A stretch of 63,995 bases of DNA from Thelonectria olida (taxonomy: Eukaryota; Ascomycota; Sordariomycetes; Hypocreales; Nectriaceae): the NCBI GenBank assembly GCA_020736575.1, contig JAGPYM010000097.1, positions 1 to 63,995 of the forward strand, read 5' to 3'. A program made the position numbers and the translations under genes. The notes beneath the pieces are model-generated. The model was not told where the DNA came from, did no database searches, and was given only the letters and a program-made list of their open reading frames with translations. Of the stretch, positions 34,259 to 44,779 are shown in pieces. Each line of letters starts with the position of its first letter. Positions within the stretch are counted from its first letter, which is position 1.

Positions 34259-35115
34259 AATCTGGCCTTGAGTATTCATTCAGATTGTGGATTTGGCGTA
34301 ATGGGGATGTTGTTTAGATTCATCTAATTACTTGTGTGCATTTTGAAATTTCTCGACCCCGAGCCTCGTCAAACTGCCTGATTTCCTTGGGATCTTCTGT
34401 ACCGTCATTAATAAACCGGCTGAGTGCGTGTTTGGGCCCTGTGGGGTTTAGCAACCAAGCAACCTCCTACTCCGACTGTCTAGAGCCGCCTTCGTGCTAA
34501 ATGAGGATAGATGGGACAAGGACAGGCGTGAGTGTCGAGTCTACGGATTCTTGCCCATTTCGGACTCGTTATCTGTCTGTGGCATGCGGCTAAAAATGAG
34601 AAAGGTCGAACGGTCCCGGTTACCAAGTAGATTGGCTTTGTAAGGCGGCCCTGTGTAAGCCACGTCGGATAATTCGGAATAGCCACTTGACTTCTTTTCC
34701 TTTTACGAAGTTTAGGCCCGGCGAATCGGCCGAGCGAGAATCATGAGATGGCATGGTGCCAAGGAACGTGGCTTTGTAAGGCGGCCTTGTGTAATTCGTA
34801 ATGGGCAACTTTTCTGTTCTTTTCTTTTTTTGTGAAATTCGGATTGTTTCGGGTCGGCGGTCCCGTGCAACGGATTCTCAGGCAGCTCTTCCCCCGGTTT
34901 TTCCTCTAAAGATCATGGAGTAATTGCACTGTTTCCGTGTTCTTAGTGCTAGATTGTGCAACGGCGAGGGTTTGCCGAAAAGTTACGTCATCGTGCTGCC
35001 CCATGCAAAGCTCAGTGCCAAATCAGCAAATGCAGATTTGTTGATGGTTCCTATCATAAATAATGAACGTTGATGTATCTTTCAAACGTCCATACTTTAC
35101 CTAAGTAGTCAACCT
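34259..35115. other. Intergenic with imperfect direct repeat
   Basis: No gene. It contains the repeat listed at 34633-34870 and the upstream region of the quinone reductase. Confidence 0.5.
34633..34870. repeat. Imperfect direct repeat, two units of roughly 100-140 bp
   Basis: TTTGTAAGGCGGCC followed by TGTGTAA occurs at about 34637 and 34774. Each copy is followed by an AATTCG-type stretch, a T-rich block with TTCTTTTC and then a GTCGGCGG/GAATCGGCCG-like end. The units have diverged by indels. Confidence 0.5.
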
Positions 35116-36214
35116 ATGCACCGTATTCTTCGCGCCGCTCATACCGCAAACAGGATGGCGACTACCATGAGGGCAATCGGTACAGTTTATACCATCTCAC
35201 TGGAGGTCCAGCCAAAACTAACTCGTTCCAGATATTCGGGGCGGAAAAGGCGACGCTGATGCTTTGTTTATCAATGCGAATACTCCCACGCCCACACCCG
35301 GTCAAGGCCAGGTCATCGTCAAGATCAAAGCCTTTGGCATCAACCGCATGGACATTTACCAACGGCAAGGGCTGTACCCTCTACCCCCCCAAGCCCCCAA
35401 GACGCTCGGTGTTGAGTTTAGCGGAAACATCGAGTCCTTTGGCCCCGGAGACCATGGAGGCTTTAAGCTTTCTGACGAGGTTTTCGGTTTGGCATATGGC
35501 GGCGCGTACGCCGAGTACATCGCCGTCAGCGCCAAGATGCTTCTTCACAAGCCTCCTTCCCTAAGCTTTGAGCAGTGCGCCGCCTTGCCGGAAAGCTGGA
35601 TCACGGCCACGCAAGCTCTACATGAAGTACTCGGCTTTATAAAAGGAAGATCTATCCTCTGGCACGCAGGAGCATCTGGAGTCTCCATTGCGGGTATTCA
35701 GCTCTCCAGCATCGCCGGCGCTTCTGCCATCTATGCTACCGCCGGTTCTCAAGAGAAATGCGACTTCATCACGTCTCAGCTCGGCGCTACCGCAGCCTTC
35801 AATTATAAGACGCAGAACTGGGCAAAAGAAATCAAGGAAAAGACTGACGGTAAAGGCGTTGATTTTATTGTCGATTTCATCGGGCCGGACTACTTCCAGA
35901 TGAACCTAGATGTTGCAGCCCGGGATTGTCGAATTGTCCTCCTCGGCATATTGAGCGGCGACATCGTCAAGAGTGCAGACATCTCGCAGATCCTATATAA
36001 GCGCATACGCATTGAGGGCAGCACCTTGAGGAGCCGCGATGAAGATTATCAGGGAAGACTCCGGGACCGGTTGGAGGAGTATCTGCCCCATTTCCAAGAG
36101 GGTAAACTGAAAATCATCTTGGATACTGTCTTACCGTGGGAGGAGGTTCAGAAGGCTCACAGGGACTTGGAGGCAGCCAGTAACGCGGGCAAGCTTGTAT
36201 GCACTATTTCATAG
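35116..36214 (+). CDS. Quinone oxidoreductase-like MDR protein (zeta-crystallin / PIG3 type)
   Basis: Two exons, 35116-35179 and 35232-36214, joined by a 52-base GTACAG...CAG intron, give 348 residues. The second Met (35155) would give 335 residues. The 13 extra N-terminal residues (MHRILRAAHTANR) are Arg-rich with no acidic residue, like a mitochondrial presequence. The medium-chain reductase fold is clear: KIKAFGINRMDIYQRQG, LGVEFSGNIE, the catalytic-domain end AALPESWITATQAL, and the nucleotide site HAGASGVSIAGIQL. No structural-zinc Cys cluster is visible, so it belongs to the zinc-free quinone reductase branch, which uses NADPH to reduce quinones or enones. It could act as a trans-enoyl-type reductase in a biosynthetic block; that is inference. 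Confidence 0.9.
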
Positions 36215-36600
36215 AAGCCATCATTTGATGGTTGGTTGTAGGATAGACGATAAGATTAGACGCAGAGCATCATAGTGACGGGGTACTCTATACTTATAAC
36301 TTCAGTATGCGTAGTAGCTTGCGTCGTGATGCTGATTGATCCTCTATAGTACAAATGATAAAACGCAGCCTGAGCCATTGATATCGACAATGCGAGGTAT
36401 CTTGAAGTATTATGACTATTATAGGGGACAGCTTGAGGACCTATTAGTAATGTGGAAGTATGAATCCAAGGCAGGAATATGTACTAACGTCTAATGCCAG
36501 CTTAATAAGTTTATATTCTCTACTGTTCTCTTTAAAGCCTATTGCCTAGGTTTATGTGTACAGCCTTGACTGTTATATACGCTAGAATACCCGCTTCTCC
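36215..36600. other. Intergenic
   Basis: Somewhat AT-rich spacer after the quinone reductase; no feature recognised. Confidence 0.5.
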
Positions 36601-38065
36601 TAGCTCCCGCCCATATGCGGCCGACGCCGTCCTTGACTCCCCAGCCCGCGAAGGACCCGAACACTCCGCTGCTTCGTCTCCCGAGGTTGAGACTAGCTGA
36701 CGAAATCGAGCCACAGCTTCCAGCCAAATCGGTGCCGAGTTTGCCAACGACAGCTCGTCCTATGCGCCTTGCGACGATGATGGAGGGAATCTGTTTGGCG
36801 ATGATGCATCGACAGCTCCAGGTATGATCCTTCACTCTCTCGTCTGGACCATTTCGCGTTAGCTAGGCTGACTTCCATGCAGATTTGTCGCGGCCAACTT
36901 CGCCCGATACACACACAACCCCTGCGATTCGAAGCAGCCTTGCCGATTTTGAGCTGGGAGCGCCTCTCCCCTCGTCACCCTGCACACCAATTCCCGTTTC
37001 GAACAACACATACTTCCATCTGCGAGGTCTGGCAGAAAAGGCCCGCTGCCAGCTTCAAGACGCCGAACAACGGCTCACCGATGATGTCGTCGACCTTCTC
37101 GCCAAACTCATCGTATCCACGAGTCAGAAACCCACTGCCAAAGTTCTAGACCCTCTTTGGCTTCGCATTGATGCACCCGATGTGAAAGCCCCTGGCTGAT
37201 TGCCCAGTGCCTGCGGAGAAGAAGACATTGTATACATTCCACTCCATCACGAGCAAGGCCCTCATCATTGGACGCTTGCTGTTCTCAAGCGAACTGCTTC
37301 CGTCATCGACCACTACGACTCGGTCCAGAATTCTCCCCGTCATGACCGCGTCAAGGCCGCGCTGAGCCAGGTCCTCGCTCAAGCGCTGGCGGAAGTTGAG
37401 TTTGGCTTCGACCCCGTCGTAAGTCCCGTCTTTGCTGCCTGGATGACAAAGTACTGAACTTGGTGTCTCTAGAAATGTCCTCAGCAACCCGATGGTTAGG
37501 AAGCTCCTGCATCATGGGCTGGGGGCGCGGAGAGGGTAACGGTAGTCGGTTTAGCAGCCATCGCCGCTCGCAGGTAATGTTCATGGACTGGGGAACCTCT
37601 CGATCGTCGAGCAAACGGGCAAGAATAGCAAGGACAAAGACTCCACAACTGACATGGGAAAAGTCACAACCCGGCTCGGACGTTGCGCATCTTCAAAACA
37701 AACATCCGCATCATGCCCTCGGCGTTTCACATCTAGCTCCGGCTACAGGTTCCGAGAGACAAGACACAACCATGACCGGGGATGTGGACATGGGCAATGA
37801 ATGCAACCCGGCCATAGACGAAGAGGCTCCTGTTGTCAAAATGGCAGCAACTGCCATCTTTCGGGACTTGTCGACCATGAAGGGATCCCTTTCGGACTGG
37901 ATCAATAAAAAGTCCATCCCGGAGCTTGATCGTCGCCTTGAACAAGTCCGTGGCGAGACCAAGTCCCTTCGAAGTCTTGCCGCTACCTTCCAAGAACGCG
38001 CTGTCCTATTCAACACCATCAATGCCAGAATGATGTCCTATTATGAGAGTCAATTTCCTCCTTAA
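36601..38065 (+). pseudogene. Ulp1-like SUMO protease (C48) relic with coiled-coil tail
   Basis: The central part fits a Ulp1/C48 catalytic core: LTDDVVDLLAKLIV, VLDPLWLRID, then DIVYIPLHHEQGPHHWTLAV with the His-Trp of the active site, DHYDS with the Asp, and KCPQQPDG leading to the oxyanion Gln and catalytic Cys region. In-frame stops lie at 36698-36700 and 37198-37200 (TGA, each possibly from CGA) and 37497-37499 (TAG immediately after QQPDG). Introns near 36822-36882 and 37420-37471 still look intact. The C-terminal 37460-38065 frame ends in a coiled coil (SIPELDRRLEQVRGETKSLR). Proteins with this layout are often repeated in lineage-specific fungal regions. The relic separates the reductases from the SDR block. 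Confidence 0.65.
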
Positions 38066-38380
38066 ATGCTGTATACGAGAATGCGTTTTCCTGTCAACCG
38101 CACTTGCCAGTAGGGAGTTTCATCGATAAGACACTCGCCGAGGAGATGTGAAGAGTACATGGACCAACCGTAGGTCAAAGAGGGCCGGGTCTCTGTATGG
38201 ATGCTCCAGAGTCTTATTAGTAAAGCAGGAGAGTGTTTTGGAATGATATTACAGAGCTCTGCTACGGCCCAAAAACACTATCTAACAGTCTTGGAAGCAT
38301 TATTCTTCGTACGCATTACAACAAAACTCCAATAGAAAGCGTAACAACAGTTACTCCTCAGACAGGCAACACGAGCCGAA
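38066..38380. other. Intergenic
   Basis: Spacer between the Ulp1 relic and the 3' end of the convergent SDR; nothing recognised. Confidence 0.5.
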
Positions 38381-39563
38381 TCACCAAGCTTGTAGTGCAG
38401 AAAGTCTTCGAGCAACAAGCTGCTTGTTGACCTCCACGGTTGTAACCTCCCATAAGCCTTTGACTTGTCGCTCGTCATTTACAACCGGGTTAGGGGTTCC
38501 GACTTTCCCAATAGGCATAATAAACTGGCCTTTGTATTTTTCTGCGTCTTTTCGGACTTCGCTAGCCGTGGCCACGAATAGAGGCGACGCAGCACCTTGC
38601 TCGGCAGTGAGGAAGGTCATTCGGGCGATGGTCTTGAGAGGCAAACTGTTGAGCTCCAGCAGCGTTTCAGTGGCGACCTCGCCAGGATGAACAGCGATGC
38701 ACAAAATAGGAAGACCTTGTTCTTCCATTCGGCGTTGCAGCTCCTTGGTGAACAGAATAATGGCAGCTTTCGCCACGGAAAAGCGGATCATGTCGAAGCC
38801 GAACATGAATCTACCAACATATCGCCATGGCCAGGGCCATTTAGTGACGGGATTGGTGAGACCGGCTTTAGATGAGAACTGAAACTCGAAGTTGCTTGGT
38901 AGCATAACACTTTGGGCGGTGGAGCTGAGGTTTATGATCCTGACGTCGGCGTCTTTATCCTTTGCAGCATTCTTGAGAAGCGGCAAGATGCGGTTGACGA
39001 GAAGAAAGGGCCCCATATGGCTGCACATGTAAGCAATATGTTAGTGGATCCAGAAGTGGGCGGTGCACTTACTTGCCAGCCATATGTTGTTCATACCCGC
39101 CAGCCACCAGCTCAGTAGAACCCGTCGAAACAGCGGCGTTATTGACTGGCAAGCCAATGTGTCAGCAAACATCAACACTCTAGTAGTTAGAGTCGGTGCG
39201 CTGGAACATACTCAAAATGTCTACTTTTCTTTCCTTTCTCTTCAGTACATCGGTGGCTTCACTGACGGTCTTTGGATCCATCAGGTCCATCACCAGCCAA
39301 ACAACATTGTCCGGGTCAATACTCGGATCATTTACCAAGGCCTCCTTGGTCGCTTGGGCTCTGGATTCGGACCGTGTGGTAAAGTACACCTTTGCCCCCC
39401 GCTGCGCAAGGCGTTTGACTAGTGCAAACCCGATCCCGGAGCTGCCAAGTCAGTTGCGTTTGCTTGGGATTTCTTGTCGATGGACTTGCCTTCCACCCGT
39501 TACCACGACGACTTTGCCATCAAGGTTTGGCATATCCACCACTGGATCCCATTGTGTCTCCAT
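38381..39563 (-). CDS. Short-chain dehydrogenase/reductase with Phe at the catalytic Tyr
   Basis: Four exons on the minus strand (39563-39490, 39441-39212, 39145-39073, 39020-38381) give 338 residues. Intron 1 starts with GC instead of GT (GCAAGT...CAG, 48 bases); it restores TGGSSGIGFAL, the TGxxxGIG cofactor motif. Introns 2 and 3 are standard. ILINNAAVSTG gives the NNA motif and INLSSTAQS the catalytic Ser. The active-site segment reads RFSVAKAAIILFTKEL, aligning with the RYGQSKLANILFAREL pattern of Bli-4/retinol-dehydrogenase-like SDRs: Phe206 replaces the proton-donating Tyr while Lys210 is kept. Tyr to Phe normally abolishes or strongly lowers dehydrogenase activity, so this may be a binding or regulatory protein or an early pseudogene. 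It lies tail to tail with the Ulp1 relic. Confidence 0.85.
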
Positions 39564-40041
39564 GGGCGGGAACAAAGACTAGGAATATCGCGGGTTATCG
39601 AAGACTAGTGTGCTGTGACTAGGATGTTGTGGGCACCGAAGTGTGAACGGTAGTTATGGAGAGGAAAGTCTCCTTAAGTATGGAATAGCAGAACTGGACC
39701 TCATAACTATAACGAATGACACGTATGACTTTGTACTTGTACCCATCTGTTCTTTCAATTTTCCTATTTCTTTCGTTGTCACTTCACTTTTTACGATACC
39801 GTCGATTGTGCCTAGTTGGTGCGGAGCTGGCGGTACGCTTGCGGAAACGCTTGCGGGAGACTAGCGGAGATGAACGAGTCAAAGTACGGCTGCAACCTTC
39901 AAATGAGCGTATCATGACGAGCATTGGGTGCCATATACTCTTTGTTTTAGGCTGTTGAAGATTTCATGTAAAATACGATTCGATATGTCACGGGCCTGAT
40001 GACTGTCTGCCGCGCGCTTCTTGTGATAGCAATTCTTGGTC
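39564..40041. other. Intergenic between SDR and regulator
   Basis: Upstream region of the minus-strand SDR and 3' region of the minus-strand regulator. No other gene. Confidence 0.5.
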
Positions 40042-41505
40042 TTAATACATGATCTGGATGCCGTCTCCCGTCCGTACAACCCAATCTTCAACCTGGTCCA
40101 GTCCCCACATGACCGTGAACAGATGCCGTGCAAACTCGTCAACCTCGGAGGCACCCACGCCGCGCTCTACTAGGGACCGGCCATGAAGACTGTAAAGAAA
40201 CAAGGGGTCCTGGCTGCGAGCTGCGGCCTCCCAGCGCGCCGACGAGGTAGCACTCCACAGTTCGGCGCGGGCGGTCATGCAAATATCCCCCGCGCAACTG
40301 TAGGACCAGTCACCCTTGTGGCCGTGGTAAACGCCAAGGGAAACACTGCAGAGTATCCAGGTGCGTCGAACAGACTCGGAGAGTATGAAGGTTTTGTGCA
40401 GGGCAGATACTGAATCCGGGGTGAAGTCGCTCTCGCCGTCCGTTAATAAAAGCACATTTGGGCATAATTGCGCAGCAGGAACGTCTCGAGCCGCTGACTC
40501 CCAAAGCTGGTTCTTCCAGTGAATGAGAGTTTCGACGAGGCTCTCTGCCTTGGCTCGACGCGGTATTGATGGAGAGAAGAGCGCCAATAGGAGATGAATA
40601 AGCAATGCCTGCGTGCGAGCAAGGTGTTCTCTTGTCGTGAGTCGGGAGACAGAGAGGGGCCCATCGTCGGGCTGACAGGCAAGCAAGTTGGAGACGTGAG
40701 CGGCCGAGACGTCATCAACAATATGCTCGTTCCCCGTGGTGACATGCTGTGATACGGCAATGGCGGAGTAGGCGTCGCGCATACACTGCGGCATGCCGGA
40801 CTCGGTGTAGAGGTGGCTGTGGATGAAGGGGTTGTGGCCCGCGCGGAGGAAGCGGGAAAGCCAAGACTGTAGGCCCCGGATGAAGTTTGAGAAGACGATG
40901 CCTAGCGGAAAGGAGGCAGGGGGCTGGTAGTGGTACGCAACGGTCCAGGCGGAGGGTTGGAGAAACCAACGTAGATCCGAAGAGACCGAAGAGAGTTGGC
41001 CATTGAGGGGCACACCTCCAGTTGCGCAGGACGACACCACCCATGACGCAAACGAAGGGGTAGATAGTGTGCCGACGAGGTCAGCAGACGAGGCCGAATC
41101 AACGAGAGCGCTGTGGCTGGTGTCCTCCATTTCCCGCGAAAAGGCATGATATAGGACATCCTCTTGGATTGGATCTCCAACGTGAAGACTCGAAGCCGTC
41201 CAGGTGTCGCCCAGTCTCAAGTCGGGAGCGGCGGCCATGCCAGCTCCGCCAAGCGCGAGACGCTGTCGTCGCCGGGCTGGCGCCGGCATGGGGTAGACGC
41301 AGCTGACGCCACGATCAATGCAGCGCGAGCAGAAGGGGAGGATCTTGTCGCAGCGTCGCTTGGCGTCGACGCAGCCAAAACAGGCCTTTTGCTTAGACCG
41401 GCGATCCATACTGAGAGACCATCTTTGAGACTCTGACTGTGGACTCGGTGAGGAAAAGGAATGAGAGGCTAGGTTTCCCAAAACAGGCGGACTGAACCTG
41501 GTCAT
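40042..41505 (-). CDS. Zn(II)2Cys6 transcription factor, likely pathway regulator
   Basis: A single-exon 487-residue ORF. The ATG at 41505 is chosen; an in-frame GTG four codons earlier is not a normal eukaryotic start. The zinc cluster at residues 42-69 has spacing CX2CX6CX6CX2CX6C (ACFGCVDAKRRCDKILPFCS then RCIDRGVSC), preceded by a Ser/Gln-rich N terminus and followed by a basic patch (PARRRQRLAL). The C-terminal region holds long hydrophobic helices (ALLIHLLLALFSPSIP, RRTWILCSVSLGVYHG). Size and layout match regulators inside fungal secondary-metabolite clusters, which often lack the full fungal_trans domain. It sits between two SDRs and shares a divergent promoter with the second. Confidence 0.88.
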   Translation of the reverse strand: MTRFSPPVLGNLASHSFSSPSPQSESQRWSLSMDRRSKQKACFGCVDAKRRCDKILPFCSRCIDRGVSCVYPMPAPARRRQRLALGGAGMAAAPDLRLGDTWTASSLHVGDPIQEDVLYHAFSREMEDTSHSALVDSASSADLVGTLSTPSFASWVVSSCATGGVPLNGQLSSVSSDLRWFLQPSAWTVAYHYQPPASFPLGIVFSNFIRGLQSWLSRFLRAGHNPFIHSHLYTESGMPQCMRDAYSAIAVSQHVTTGNEHIVDDVSAAHVSNLLACQPDDGPLSVSRLTTREHLARTQALLIHLLLALFSPSIPRRAKAESLVETLIHWKNQLWESAARDVPAAQLCPNVLLLTDGESDFTPDSVSALHKTFILSESVRRTWILCSVSLGVYHGHKGDWSYSCAGDICMTARAELWSATSSARWEAAARSQDPLFLYSLHGRSLVERGVGASEVDEFARHLFTVMWGLDQVEDWVVRTGDGIQIMY

Positions 41506-41862
41506 GTTCGGCCTCACTAGCGGAGATGCGGCGGAGGTTTTGCGGAGAAAGCAGCTACCTAGTCAAGAAGCCGGGGCCATGGACTGCCGGTATACCCAAG
41601 TGAGGTATGCGAAGGTGATGATGGGGCCAAGGCGATGGAGTCAGGCTGTGGCACGGTTGAGAATACGGCTGTCCGAAGAAGGGGGTTTGATTTGTGAATG
41701 ATGTTGAAAGGAAAGACTGCAATCTATCACAACCGTATCTTATAAAACGAGACCCTCTCGTCCGCCTTCTAGCCCAAGACAAGCAATCTGCCCTTGCCCT
41801 AAGCCCATCGAACCTGTCTATCTACCACTTGCAACGTCTTCATTCCATATCGTCAACCGATA
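41506..41862. promoter_or_regulatory. Bidirectional promoter, regulator / SDR
   Basis: A 357-bp divergent region between the minus-strand regulator and the plus-strand SDR. TATAAAA at 41741-41747 is 122 bases before the SDR start and faces it. CGG motifs occur near 41520, 41531 and 41569. Such short shared promoters often mean co-regulation. Confidence 0.55.
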
Positions 41863-42909
41863 ATGATGGCCGCTTTTGCTGACGGTTTGCCCTTCGGCTT
41901 CGGCTTCACCAAGACCGTTCACCGCGCCCCGTACCCAGCCATCTCGCCCTCACGCGCCGAGCTCTCCCAGAAGGGGAAGTCGGTTCTCATCACAGGCGGT
42001 CACACGGGAATCGGATTTGCCATTTCGCGTGCCTTTGCGCAGGCTGGTGCAGACAAGATCATTATCGTCGGCCGGCGAGGCGACTTGGTTAGGTCTGCCG
42101 CTTCTCGCGTTGCCTCTGAGTTCCCCTCGGTCCAAGTCGTCGGACACACCTGTGATATCGCTGATCTCGCATCTGTCGATCAGTTGTGGAAGGCCCTGGC
42201 CGGTGAAGGAACCTTGATTGACGTTGTGGTGCTCAACGCGGCAAAGGTCACATTGCAGCCAATTCTCGGTCTCGGCAGGGACACTGCCTGGAGTGATTAC
42301 CTACTTCATGTTCGATCGAATCTCGATTTCGTAGAGAGATTGTTCAGGCAGCCAGGCACTGACGACCGCCCAAAGGTAAGCCTGAGTCAAGGTGCAAGGA
42401 GCAGGACCGTTTTCCAACTGATGGTTGATAGGCAGTGATCCATCTGGCTTCCATTGCCATCCATGAGAGCAAAATTACCGGCGCATACCCACTCTACGGC
42501 GCCTCCAAAAGTGCGGGGACGATGCTGCTGCAGCAGGTGGCCAAGGATGTCAACCCGGAGCACCTTCAGATAATCAGCTTCCATCCGGGTGGCATCTTTA
42601 CAGAGCTAGCGGAACAATCCGGCTTCAAAAAGGATGAGGAGGAATGGGACGATGGTATGTCACAAGCTTTCCAAGACGCTGTATCTAAAGCTTACCAATA
42701 ACCACGTAGAGAACCTACCCGGGCAGTTTGCTGTCTGGGCCGCCTCTCCCGAGGCACGCTTCCTGCATGGCCGGTTCATGTGGTCAAAGTGGGATGTGGA
42801 TGAACTTAAGCAAGGGCCACTGAGGAAGCGAATTGATGAGGATAATGATTTCCTCAAGGTTGGAGTTGTCGGAATCCAGGAATGGGAGACAGCGAGCAAG
42901 AGTGAATGA
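41863..42909 (+). CDS. Short-chain dehydrogenase/reductase (classical)
   Basis: Three exons (41863-42375, 42432-42654, 42710-42909) encode 311 residues. Introns are 56 and 55 bases and both end in TAG. The ATGATG start follows a TATA box by 122 bases. Cofactor motif TGGHTGIGFAIS, acidic or basic selector region IIVGRRGDL (the two Arg favour NADPH), DIADL, LNAAKV, catalytic Ser in HLASIAIHES, and an intact YGASK active site. FHPGGIFTE and a GQFAVWAASPEARFLHGRF tail are common in fungal SDRs of secondary metabolism. It is divergent from the zinc-cluster gene and 3.7 kb from the FAS alpha gene. The substrate is unknown; reduction of a keto group on a pathway intermediate is an inference. Confidence 0.9.
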
Positions 42910-44118
42910 GTCGATTGCATCAGCATTGCTCGGCAATCCTAGGAGCTACCGAAGTGTCATACTGAAGATTGAATCACGTTAGTTACCAACTTACGATCTG
43001 AACCTGGCGATAGTTGTTCAGCCCCTGTCGAGCGATCGTCACCACGCAAGTGTTCGCACTCCCATGGCGCATATTCAGCATTACCATCAACACTTGTCGA
43101 TAATGATCCACGTATCCAGTTTACCAGAACAGCGAGTCTCAGAACAATCGTTGACGCCACTTGTATCCATCGACGTACCCATAAAAATAAGGCTGCCTGT
43201 CTTCTTGAGAGGTGTTGCTACACCCGAGGATGACCTAGCTAACGCAAGCTGTAGTAAAGCAAATGTTTCAGCTGAAGTCATCAACAGGTATAACGAATCG
43301 CGAACTGGCGAGTATCAGTAGTTGTTCATTTAAGAATAGCGGATTCGCCGATGACTTTCCGTTTGATCTCAGATGTTGACCAAGGCTGACTTGACAGGTT
43401 GCATGCATCGCAGACAGAAAATGGCTATGGTGCGTGAGATAGTCTGCTGTCGAGATCTTTCGCTTCTCGGCATATGTAGCCACTGCGAGAGATTTTTGGT
43501 TTAACTGTCTGGACAGTGGATCCTTTTACTCCAGTATCGTCACACCGATTGAACGGTTCGAATACTTCGCGCGCGTGCTTCTCTAAGATCCCGACGCATA
43601 GCTGCCGAAGAGTTGCGAGTTAACTGGTCGATCTCAAAAATTCACGATTTGTAGATCGTTTCGCTTTATGGTGATGCATGATGAAGTTTATGAAACCTCA
43701 TAGGCGTCGATCGCTCTGATCCCGAATTCACCGTCCATGCACCATGAACTAAAGAGCTCGTTACATCTTACGACCTGACCGCCCCCGGTTTGCAAACACC
43801 TTGCCAAGGCGGCCTGGATCGATTCGTCCTTCTTGACAAACGTAAGGACCGCTCTTGTGTCCTATGAGCCCTCTCAAAATAGGCTATGCAGCTTGGTCAA
43901 CGAAATCCTGGGCAAACGGCGGAAGTCTCCTACGGTCACATTCAAGATATCTCCATAGAATACCGGTCGGAGTCATCACTTTAATGGAGAAGATATGTTA
44001 GGGCATCCGTTCGAGCCATGGCCTAACTGTAATTTTGAAGGCTTATTATGTCTTCGAAGGGTAACTAAGCCCTACTAACCATATACCTCATCCAGATAAC
44101 CTCCAGTCGCTTAAGTTG
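42910..44118. other. Intergenic, nothing recognised
   Basis: Normal-GC sequence with a few short frames. A minus-strand stretch near 43690-43880 reads AALARCLQTGGGQVVRCNEL, which looks protein-like, but it has no family match I can defend and is interrupted by stops. Confidence 0.4.
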
Positions 44119-44587
44119 CTAACTCTGCAGTTGTCGGTCGATGCCAAGAAAAGGGCAGCTCCGGAGAGGTATGCCATACTCTAGAAAGATGAGAGATTGG
44201 ATGTATATCAAGCCGGAGAGACGGCTTGTATAGGGACCGGCGGGAAGGAAGGCGTTTAATTCAGAGGAAACTTCCAAGATGCCACTAGTAAAGACCAACA
44301 TCGTAGAACTGGGCTGTCCATCGATTAAGGGCTGAGTGCAATGCGATAAGTTCAGCCCGAATAAGTATTCCAGCAGTTCTTCGAGCAGCTTGGCCCGGCA
44401 GTGGTATCATCTCGTCGTCGTCGTCTTCGTCAACATCCTCTTCTTCTTCTTCTTCTTCTTCTTCCTCTCCTATGAGTGCACAATCTTCATCAGGGCTCCT
44501 TGAAACATCCCCGACAATTCGAAACTCACCCATATTACCCCTTAGGCTGATTGTGTTTCTGCCTTGTCCTAATACGCATGGTTCCAT
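44119..44587 (-). mobile_element. Possible RNase H remnant of a non-LTR retrotransposon
   Basis: The minus strand contains ILIRAELIALHSALNRWTAQ followed, after a frame change, by VFTSGILEVSSELNAF. This resembles the RAELxAIHxAL ... FTDSxxSLxxI pattern of the RNase H domain in fungal Tad/LINE-type elements. An acidic (E10, D-rich) insertion encoded by a TTC-repeat lies just before it. Only this fragment is visible and the Asp of TDS is changed, so at best it is a dead remnant next to the AT-rich block. Confidence 0.35.
44438..44466. repeat. TTC/GAA microsatellite
   Basis: About nine TTC triplets in a row, preceded by a short TCG run (44412-44424). On the minus strand it encodes polyglutamate within the putative RNase H remnant. 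Confidence 0.85.
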
Positions 44588-44779
44588 ATTAGCTCAAGAT
44601 AACGCCGTTGTTTTCGACTCAGCCGAAGCCCGGTGATCTTGGTCTGGCCGCCTGAGGTCGCAAGCTCGAAAGATTAGTGCAAGGAATCGTTTGAACAGGA
44701 GCCGGTACTTTCTTATAGTTAAAATGTAGCTAACGAACGTAAAGGGATTCGAGTACTATAATAAAGCCTGGCAGGATTT

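Noticed and set aside
44285..44587. Acidic 100-residue protein with polyglutamate as a real gene
   Set aside because: The acidic run comes from a microsatellite, and the rest fits an RNase H remnant better; no start context or introns.
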